A DNA stretch of 64,000 bases from NCBI GenBank assembly GCA_010645155.1, contig CM021320.1, forward strand, positions 1,552,965 to 1,616,964. Reading direction: 5' to 3'. Positions 57,211 through 64,000 of this stretch are shown here, in pieces. A model generated the notes under the pieces. The model ran no database searches. It had not been told where the DNA came from and saw only the letters and a program-made list of their open reading frames with translations. This DNA is from Tigriopus japonicus (Eukaryota; Arthropoda; Copepoda; Harpacticoida; Harpacticidae). The position numbers and the translations under genes were made by a program. Numbering within the stretch: position 1 is the stretch's first letter; each line of letters begins with the position of its first letter.

Positions 57211-57462
57211 CTCAAATTGTCAATCACCGACGACAGTGCAGCGGCCTTACAAGCTGTGAATATCCTTAGCCATTTGCAAGTGGATAAAACTTCTCCAGAC
57301 CGCGTGGAAAAAGCGCGAAAAGCTCTTGGGATTGCCAAGTCCTGTGCACGAGCGATGCGCGAATTGGCAAGTGACACGAACAATGAAAAAATACTATTGG
57401 AAGTTCAACGAGCCGTGACATTAGCCTCAATGGCTGACCGCATGTACCAAGCTATTTTGTAA
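57211..57462 (+). pseudogene. Short helical open frame, possible gene fragment
   Basis: After an in-frame TGA at 57208 the frame is open for 83 codons to TAA at 57460. It reads as a helix-rich, charged sequence (AALQAVNILSHLQVDKTSP, RKALGIAKSCARAMRELAS, LLEVQRAVTLASMADRMYQ) whose composition looks more protein-like than surrounding chance frames. No ATG occurs before residue 40 or so and no acceptor upstream gives the right phase. It may be a remnant of a gene or of a mobile-element protein. No family is recognised. Confidence 0.35.
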
Positions 57463-58321
57463 AATAACTTAGATAATGCAAATAGAGGACACGTTTTGAA
57501 CCCAAAACTAACGGTGTATTATAGACTTTAGAGTTTTGCTTGAAAGATTTTTCCTTGACTTCAAAGTAATAAGTCTCATTGAATTGAGCTTACTATGAAG
57601 TGTCTTAAGAAGTGTGATGCTTATGGCTGTCCTTTAAAAAAGTGCTCAACGGCCCTGCCTTGCACCATTTAAGCATTACAAAATAGAACACGACCTAAAG
57701 CTCCCAAAAACAGAATCTTTACTGTCCTTTGAAGCAGCTTTGCCAATGGGAGTGATTACCGTATCATTTTACGGACCTGCTGCCGTCTCTAACTGCTGTC
57801 AGCAGTGTAGGCTTGCCAAAAAAATCTCAGTTTTCAAGGGTCAGAATTTCGAAAAATGTTGCATTTATGGGCAATGGCATGGTTAATGTATGTTGAGAAG
57901 TATTGCAAAGTAATTTGAAAACAAATGGAGAAATTGGAAGCCTTCAATTAAACAAATTATTTGTCTTTAGGTTTAGTTGCCCCAGGAACCGATCTCCTCT
58001 GGCCATCTTGTTATTTAAAGTCGGGCATTCCTAATTTCAAAGTTTCAAAGTTCGGAAGAACTCTCTCAACTTATATAGCGAAATTTTAGATAAAAGCAAC
58101 ACAATATACTTTTGTGCAAAAGCAATGTCAAGAACTGTTATTTTAACTTCAATTTGTGCAGATAAGAAAGGCATTGTTGCAATCACCAGGCCTAAACCTT
58201 CGTTTTAGTTACCTCGCCCACTCATCAAAAACACAGGTCTTCCGAACTTTTTTTCCCGCCAAAAATGATGACGTCACTAGTAATTGCTGTAATGGGTGAT
58301 GTATAGAGACAGGAAGTTAAG

Positions 58322-58440
58322 ACGAATAAAACTGGCAAATTAGACGAATAAAGACGAATAAAATTAACCGAATAGACGAATAAAGACGAATAAAATTGCC
58401 TTATTAGACAAATAAAGTCGAATAAAATTGCCCGATTAGG
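58322..58440 (+). repeat. GACGAATAAA subterminal repeat cluster
   Basis: Decamers GACGAATAAA recur at spacings of 10-35 bp, sometimes directly abutting, next to AATTGCC or AATTAACC. The same motif reappears near the right end of the element at about 59470-59515. Repeated subterminal motifs are transposase-binding sites in known hAT elements; that role here is inference. Confidence 0.75.
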
Positions 58441-58867
58441 CAAAAAAGACCCAAAAAACTGACTTACACGGCAAAAAAGACTAATGAATTGCCTGTAAAG
58501 AGGATTAAAACTGCTGCCCATAAAGTAGACAAAATGTGTGGCCCAATTTAGGGGAAACAGTTGCACCTTTGTGCAAAACAGCAAAATGTACAAAGTTAAC
58601 AAACGGAAAAAGGCCAAATAAGCAATAAATGGTCAGTGGAACACATAAATTTAAAAATACCAAGAGCTCAAAACCGCCCTTATTTCAACGTTTTCAATAG
58701 AGCAATATTTAGAAGCAGATTTGCTGACATTAATTCTTCGAATAGCCAGATAGCCTTTTCAATCCAATTTTCTTTCTTTGTGTCAGGAAACTCTACAAGT
58801 TAAAATGTAAGTGTGGATATATTTTTTGTTGCCCAAGTTTTGGCGTTGAACTTTTTTAAGAGTGTCA

Positions 58868-58945
58868 ATTTATTTTATTTTTTTTTATTTTTTTGGGGGG
58901 GGCGGATTTTTCAATACCGCTACAAGGAATGGGATTCCCTGTAAA
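58868..58945 (-). repeat. LINE 3' terminal tail and A-rich tract
   Basis: The 44 bp block at 58902-58945 (minus strand, starting TTTACAGGGAATCCCATTCC and ending AAAAATCCGC) is followed by a C run and then an A-rich tract broken by T (58901 to 58868). It is the presumed reverse-transcriptase recognition tail and is shared with the SINE at 381-424. Confidence 0.75.
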
Positions 58946-58975
58946 GAGAGTTAATCATTATTATAGTTTCAATAA

Positions 58976-59410
58976 TTAATGTTTATATGAAATTTGATCT
59001 ACCAATGAGTTACTGTTGGCAGATCTATACAACCCTTGTATAGTGGGTTGGTCAGGAATAGTATTTAAGAATTTGTCCAATCCTGCCTTAAATGCTGTTA
59101 GAGGATCAGCTCCTACATATTCCCGACGAAGGCAAATGGGCAACAAATTGAACAATGAAGGAGCCCGATAAAGAAGAGAGGAGGACTTCATTGTTCGAAT
59201 TAGCCTTGATTCCTTAGGATTTGGAGGTGCTCTCAGAGCGCACGTAAAACCTCTACGATCGCTACAACTGATCTCAAATCCTGGGTTGGGACAGAGCCCA
59301 TGAATGCTCTTGAAAACATACAGTATCAGATACCTTTCATACCTTCTCTGAGTACTGTACAGCCAATTTGATTCCAAATTTGAGAAAAAAGCTTCAAATC
59401 TAAGAAAAGT
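58976..59410 (-). pseudogene. LINE reverse transcriptase C-terminal fragment with intact 3' end
   Basis: Read on the minus strand: RFEAFFSNLESNWLYSTQRRYERYLILYVFKS..., HGLCPNPGFEISCSDRRG, SSLLYRAPSLFNLLPICLR, FKAGLDKFLNTIPDQPTIQG and a TAA at 58976-58978. The order 'TQRRYERY-YVxKSIxGLxPN...R.G...LYRAPSLFNxLP...FKxxLDxFLxxIPDxP' is the usual C-terminus of many invertebrate non-LTR retrotransposon ORF2 proteins. Upstream of about 59410 the frame is closed, so the endonuclease and polymerase core are absent. About 75 bp after the stop comes the 3' terminal tail. The copy is 5' truncated and sits inside the hAT-like element. Confidence 0.75.
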
Positions 59411-59555
59411 TCCAATTTTTGACTAATAAGAAGAAAAAAGTTGAGTGAAATTGCCGAATTAGACGAAAAAAGACGAATAAAATCCAAATTAGACGAATAA
59501 ATTTGTTGCGACGAATAAGGGTAAAAAAGGGTAAGTTCCTGTCCCTAGTGATGTA

Positions 59556-60041
59556 TCTTGATGTCCACTTTTTTCATTCCCTTTGATTCATCTTGTTTAT
59601 CTTCTGCACCGGCTGCGCTCGCTTTTATAACAGGCAAACCGCATCCACATATGCATGTCTCGGGTTTTTTAATGTTAATTTGTACTTCTTCTAACCTACA
59701 ATGCTATGAAATGTCCTATTTTAAACCAGATGAGTTCCAACATCGCATTTTATCTTCCCGGTCATCATCACTCGAATCCTCTTTACTATCAAAATCCCCA
59801 AAAATATGCGAGTCTAATGTTACTTTAGGTCTTTTGATTACTTTCCATGCTAGAATTGACATATTTCTGCCATTTTGTTTTTTTTACTATGTACAGTATT
59901 TGTTATCCTTAGGTCAATTTTTTTTTCAGCATCACAAACGATTTTTTAGTATTTATCAATAGGGAACCTTGTTCAGATATGATTTTTTGCGATCAAAATA
60001 AAGGCGATGATTATTTACTAAGTTTAATTTTTAACCTCAAC
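59556..60041. other. AT-rich spacer, no gene recognised
   Basis: It contains a 134-codon frame (59558-59962, plus) with a hydrophobic, T-rich composition that looks like chance. Nothing else is seen. Confidence 0.4.
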
Positions 60042-60326
60042 AATCACAATTTGTGTTCAACTTTATTTCCATCTCGCCCAAAACACCCCGTGAAGCTAAC
60101 GGTACCATGGCCACAATTGTCGAACACATTTCTCGGACTTGTATTTTCGCCTGTAATCCTCAGCCATTTTCATTGAGATGTACAAGTATTTAGAGGGCTC
60201 TCTAGTTGCAATGGATTTGAAACGTGTCAAGACGTGGAGGCGACCCTTTCTCTCAATTGAGAACTCTAAAGCCTCTGGGCATGTCCAGTAGTAGACCGCT
60301 CTATCGTTTCTAGTTCTTGGCGTCTT
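60042..60326. repeat. Dispersed repeat, copy 2
   Basis: Second copy of the repeat at 55066-55350, same orientation. On the minus strand this copy has a 90-codon frame (60096-60368) that is interrupted and frameshifted in copy 1. Confidence 0.75.
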
Positions 60327-62688
60327 TTCGTTTTCCGTTACTTTTCCACTGGCAAAAGTCGACCTCAAGTGTCAAAAGCCATGAAATTGGAATTGATTAG
60401 AATCGTTTAGAACCCTCGCTCCTCTGTTCAATCAGGGGTTTCCGTTTGTCTGTCTCTAGAATTGGCAGCCATCCTGCTGCTAACGAACCTAATAGGTTCG
60501 CAACCATTAGTTATTGGTAGCTAATCTATGTAGCTTTCAGTTGGATTGTTTACTCGACAACAATTTGTGCCTTGACGGTACTTCTCGATTTTATCTTGTC
60601 TTCAACTAACCCCAACCAACGGCTCAGAGAACTCAAGCTTTGTATGATTTAAGAAGGATGCGAAAAGAGGCTCCATGTAGAAACTTTCCCTGGAGATGAA
60701 GATGATGATGCATTCAAAGACTTTGGCAGAAATCGTGCGTTTCTTGTTGGGCAAGTTGATACGAGCATCGCTGTCCGAGCACTGATTCCCACAAAGTGCG
60801 AAGGAACGAAATGTCTTTAGCCTGGCTAATGTCCCACCAGATGAAGATAGATTGAGTTTTGCATCATGAAAAGGAGACCCTCCTCTTCCAAAAGGACTTA
60901 ATAGACACATGTGTGCGAACATGAGCGCAAGACCCTTCGTTCCTTCCTTCCTCAATGTGTTTGAGTGTGATGGAGAGCAAAAACCAAGTAACTAGCATGT
61001 TTGGTATGTCCTCATCATCCGATCTCAATTTGAGATTTTTCTCTCCCCTCTCCTACGCAAAAGAAGGCTCAATTTCTCACTCAGCTATCTTGGTTGTTGG
61101 AAGTGACTGAGATTGAAGTTGGATTCATGAATGTATGTCGCTACGGCCGACTGCGTGTTCATAAATCTAATGAATTTGCAGTTCAGCCGGTCTGCTTGCT
61201 CTACGTTCAAGTGAGATCACGCAAATGCACGAGATTAAATGCAAGGGGTTTCGGATTTCAATTCTCTCAAAATTTTGCTCGAGTTCATTGCTGACAGCGG
61301 AATCCTCCAATCCTTCTCTGATTCGAGCGAGTTCTTTGGTAAATTGCCACACGCCACAATAATGTCCGTATGCCAACCCTTTGATTAACAAGAATTGTCT
61401 GTCCGTTGCCAAGGCCAAGAACAACATCTTCGAGATGCCAGGCTGATGAAGCTTCAAGTGTAAACGGCTATCTAGTCGTTTCTTTATCTTGGCGTACACA
61501 GCAAACAAAACCTAATCGCCATGATCCTGAAACACAAAGAGCAATTCACCCATTTTTCCGCGCAATTATCAACCCTCTATTTTTCAGATGAGCCGCAAAG
61601 TGGAGAATTATTATTATTACCATCACCAGCACCACCATTCTTATTGACTCTGAGTCGTTGGTGGACAACAAAATCGGGACTTCAGATCGTGGACGACCTG
61701 TTGTGGTATGTTGGCTTTCGGGATTGGGAATGGACCGGTTGGATGGATTGGGGGTAGTTGTCTACTCTAGGAAGATCTCTCTTGAAGACACTTGGAGAGG
61801 TGGCCATCGCTCATCATCATCATCTTCATCATCATAGAAAAACGTCACAGACAGAGGAGCTGATCCCAAAGCCAGATAACTACGAATTCTAACTACGAAT
61901 TCGTGGTCAGCACGACGTCGTCTTCGTAATTGGCGTTAGAGGCGTTTCATCCCTCCTCCACCTTCAATTTTACCCAACTTCTGTACATTCGTCGCCCAAG
62001 TGTTCCTCGAACTTGGCCCCGCTCTCTTTCCTTCTCTCTTTCTTTCTTTCTCTCCTTCGCTCTCCCTGTCCGTGGTACCTTTTCTTCGACTACCTCTGGA
62101 TGGCAGCAATCCCTCTCCCATCTTGCGGATCTCGCTCTCGGTCGGTCATTGGAATGATTTGGCTATCCACGAACAGAACAGAAACTGCTGAACGGACCAA
62201 GTTGAACTGAGAAGCCAGCGTCTTGCTTCCACTTCGTCGTGTTCTTCTACTGCTAGCTCATTTGCTCGCAGATCCACGGACACTCAAAAAGAGCACGGAC
62301 GTGGTGGAGAAGAAAGGAATCGCTCAGAAGGAGAAGGAAGGAGCAAGTTCTCCAGTTGACATTTGGACGTTTGCGAAGAAACAAGTGTACTGTTTCCTTA
62401 TTATTGTGATATTCGAGCTGCTCAGAGACCTGTGTGCCACTGTCTGCTCGTTTCTGTGAGACGAGTGTCCAATGCTATTGGACTGGAAAATGCTCGCCTA
62501 GTAAGTAGGGGTAATCACGATGTTAGTCCTATTGTGCACCCCCAACCCCACCCAATAATGACCAAGAGGTCAAAGAGAGGTGAAGTGAGCATTTGAGTCA
62601 TGAGATGTGGAGTGATAAATGAGTGGTGCTTGTTGACCAAGGCACGAAAGACCCTCTCTGAAACCTTTGGAAGTTCTTTGGAAGCAAG
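60327..62688. other. Non-coding region upstream of the terminal gene
   Basis: No coding sequence is supported. A small palindrome CGAACCTA-A-TAGGTTCG is at 60484-60500, a CAT run at 61812-61838, a tandem TAACTACGAATTC pair at 61877-61902, and a pyrimidine-rich stretch at about 62020-62085. The last few hundred bases probably include the 5' UTR or promoter of the gene starting at 62689. Confidence 0.45.
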
Positions 62689-64000
62689 ATGAAAAGCCAT
62701 CACAACAATAAAAGTGAGTGCGGTAGTGTTGTGGGGACGAGTAGTAAGAGATCTCCCCCGTTAACCATTAAGCGGATTGGCAGCTCTCATGCTCAGTGGC
62801 AGGACTTCATTGACCGAGAGCAAAGCTCCGTGGATCAGCTCATGAAGGAGAGCTTTGCGCAATTCTGTAAAGATCACCAATACAATATCGAGCAACCCCT
62901 TCCCTCGGGTGGATCCCAGCAATTGCACCCCACCGGGCGAAGAAACAGTTTTTCCACCGACAAACGCCTGGATGCCGAGCGAGAAGCCATGAAAGAGTTT
63001 GCATCCCATCATCCATTAACCCTACCCAAATTTGGAAGTCTACAACGTCATTCACCCAACAAAACGAAGTTGAGTGCTTCAGCTTCTGTAGGGATGCCAA
63101 TCTCAACAATGCCCCGACGATCACCTACCAAGAGGCTTGACGAGCCCAAATCGGCTCTATTCATCAACGAAGATGACCTGGACACACCTTTCCAACATCT
63201 GATAAGAAGGAAAGACTCTCAGAATGGTGTCATGAACCCTCCTTTTCAAGGGTCGTTTCGAGTTTCCCCACCAAAGCGGTCACCGTCGCCCATGGGGTCA
63301 GTTATGCCTCCTGGGATCCACGAACTTGAGACTCTCTATGCTCCAATGAAGAATCTCATGTCACCCTTGCCAAATGCGAGGAAATATTCCGGCAACACCA
63401 TGCCAGCATTGCATCCTTTGTTGAATTTCCGCTCCAGTGAACCCCTTGGTCAAAGAGCCCGCGACGACGACCTAGAATCTGAGGCCTGTTCAATCATCTT
63501 TGATGTTCCCCCTCCTTTGCCACCGATTCAGTCCCATGCTATTCTTCAGGAGAGTTTGGGTCATGAGATTCCGAGAAATCCGTTACGAACCCAAAAGATT
63601 GGAGATTGGTCGATGAAACCACCCCCATTGCCGCCCAAAAGATTCGATGAGGGGTCCATGAGACGACCCAGTCATCTAGATTTAGCGAAAAATCCAAGTC
63701 CCGTTAACACGGGGATCTATGCCAATGCCAATTCTGTCCTTCATCGATCTAGTCTCATGTCGACGGGATCTTCTGAAAATAGTGATTCCAGTTTGCCTTC
63801 ATTTGAAACCGAAGTCCCTGTCACTCCAGTCACCCCTTGCTCAGAACAAGAAGTGTTTTCTTGGCCAAACTATCGCGTTTGGCGTGAATCTCCATCACCA
63901 AGTGAGGAACATCGTAGTGTGAGTCAGATTGGTGAACCTCCCGAGTCTCCAGCGGCCTCGGATTGCTCTGGGCCAAACTCGTTGAATACCAGTGCCAACG
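62689..64000 (+). CDS. Ser/Pro-rich protein with SH3-ligand motifs, 3'-incomplete
   Basis: An uninterrupted frame of 437 codons runs off the window end, far longer than chance allows. The ATG at 62689 has A at -3 and follows an in-frame TGA at 62659, so it is the chosen start; an upstream exon spliced in-frame is less likely. The sequence is rich in Ser and Pro and looks intrinsically disordered. It includes a 14-3-3/kinase-type RRNSFS motif (about residues 88-93), several SP sites (RVSPPKRSPSP), the proline clusters VPPPLPPIQ and KPPPLPPKRF, and a late Ser-rich block with VPVTPVTPCSEQEV. PPPLPPK fits class II SH3 ligands, including the PxLPxK form bound by Crk. A scaffold or signalling regulator is a reasonable guess; I do not recognise the family. 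No catalytic domain is visible in this portion. Confidence 0.8.
   Translation, partial: MKSHHNNKSECGSVVGTSSKRSPPLTIKRIGSSHAQWQDFIDREQSSVDQLMKESFAQFCKDHQYNIEQPLPSGGSQQLHPTGRRNSFSTDKRLDAEREAMKEFASHHPLTLPKFGSLQRHSPNKTKLSASASVGMPISTMPRRSPTKRLDEPKSALFINEDDLDTPFQHLIRRKDSQNGVMNPPFQGSFRVSPPKRSPSPMGSVMPPGIHELETLYAPMKNLMSPLPNARKYSGNTMPALHPLLNFRSSEPLGQRARDDDLESEACSIIFDVPPPLPPIQSHAILQESLGHEIPRNPLRTQKIGDWSMKPPPLPPKRFDEGSMRRPSHLDLAKNPSPVNTGIYANANSVLHRSSLMSTGSSENSDSSLPSFETEVPVTPVTPCSEQEVFSWPNYRVWRESPSPSEEHRSVSQIGEPPESPAASDCSGPNSLNTSAN

Larger units (their letters stand above)
58304..59547. mobile_element. hAT-like non-autonomous DNA transposon (1,244 bp)
   Basis: The ends are TAGAGACAGGAAGTTA (58304-58319) and, as its inverted partner, TAAGTTCCTGTCCCTA (59532-59547), 14 of 16 positions matching. 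They are flanked by an exact 8 bp direct repeat GTGATGTA at 58296-58303 and 59548-59555, the size of a hAT target-site duplication. Both subterminal regions carry repeated GACGAATAAA decamers (about five on the left within 58322-58405, plus GTCGAATAAA; at least two on the right within 59470-59505), all in the same orientation. No transposase is present. A LINE fragment occupies the centre, in reverse orientation. Confidence 0.83.

Noticed and set aside
58225..58617. 130-codon minus strand frame, Phe/Tyr rich
   Set aside because: It is a readthrough of the GACGAATAAA repeats of the hAT-like element.
1981..59900. Apparent excess of TACAGTA/TACTGTA words in non-coding DNA
   Set aside because: About 11 exact occurrences were counted against roughly 8 expected by base count; not a clear enrichment.
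62761..63124. Minus strand frames opposite the terminal gene
   Set aside because: They are antisense shadows of the long plus strand coding frame.

Overview
This is a eukaryotic nuclear window: genes are split by GT-AG introns, intergenic space is long, and there are several families of degenerate transposable elements and microsatellites. Gene content (a SIRT7-type sirtuin, a BTB-BACK protein, a GPI-anchored Ly6-like protein) and the style of the non-LTR retrotransposon remnants suggest an invertebrate animal, most likely an arthropod and possibly a copepod crustacean. That placement is inference. No operons, CRISPR arrays, rRNA genes or intact tRNA genes were seen.

Layout. Positions 1 to about 26.9 kb are gene-poor; the only well supported item there is a tRNA-derived SINE (362-545, minus strand), plus microsatellites. 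From 26,896 to 37,594 runs a three-exon BTB-BACK gene on the plus strand whose 5' exon(s) were not found. Its first visible intron hosts a complete three-exon Ly6/uPAR-like gene on the opposite strand (28,287 down to 27,345) and two foldback MITE-like elements. A single-exon SIRT7-like sirtuin (42,224 down to 40,272) lies convergent to the BTB gene. A 327 bp hAT-like MITE with an internal palindromic satellite sits 0.65 kb upstream of the sirtuin.

From 43.2 to 55 kb no gene is visible. From 55 to 60.4 kb is a dense cluster of mobile DNA: two copies of a dispersed repeat, a 285 bp inverted-repeat MITE, two 3' fragments of non-LTR retrotransposons, an AT-rich block, and a 1,244 bp hAT-like element with exact 8 bp target-site duplications that contains one of the retrotransposon fragments. 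The window ends inside a long open coding exon (62,689 onward) for a Ser/Pro-rich protein with SH3-ligand-like motifs that I do not recognise.

The genes do not form an obvious pathway. The BTB-BACK protein is probably a protein-protein adaptor, the sirtuin a nuclear deacylase, and the Ly6-like protein a cell-surface molecule. The most notable structure is in the mobile DNA. A SINE at the left end and a LINE 3' end at the right end share a 44 bp terminal sequence, which suggests that the SINE is mobilised by that LINE.
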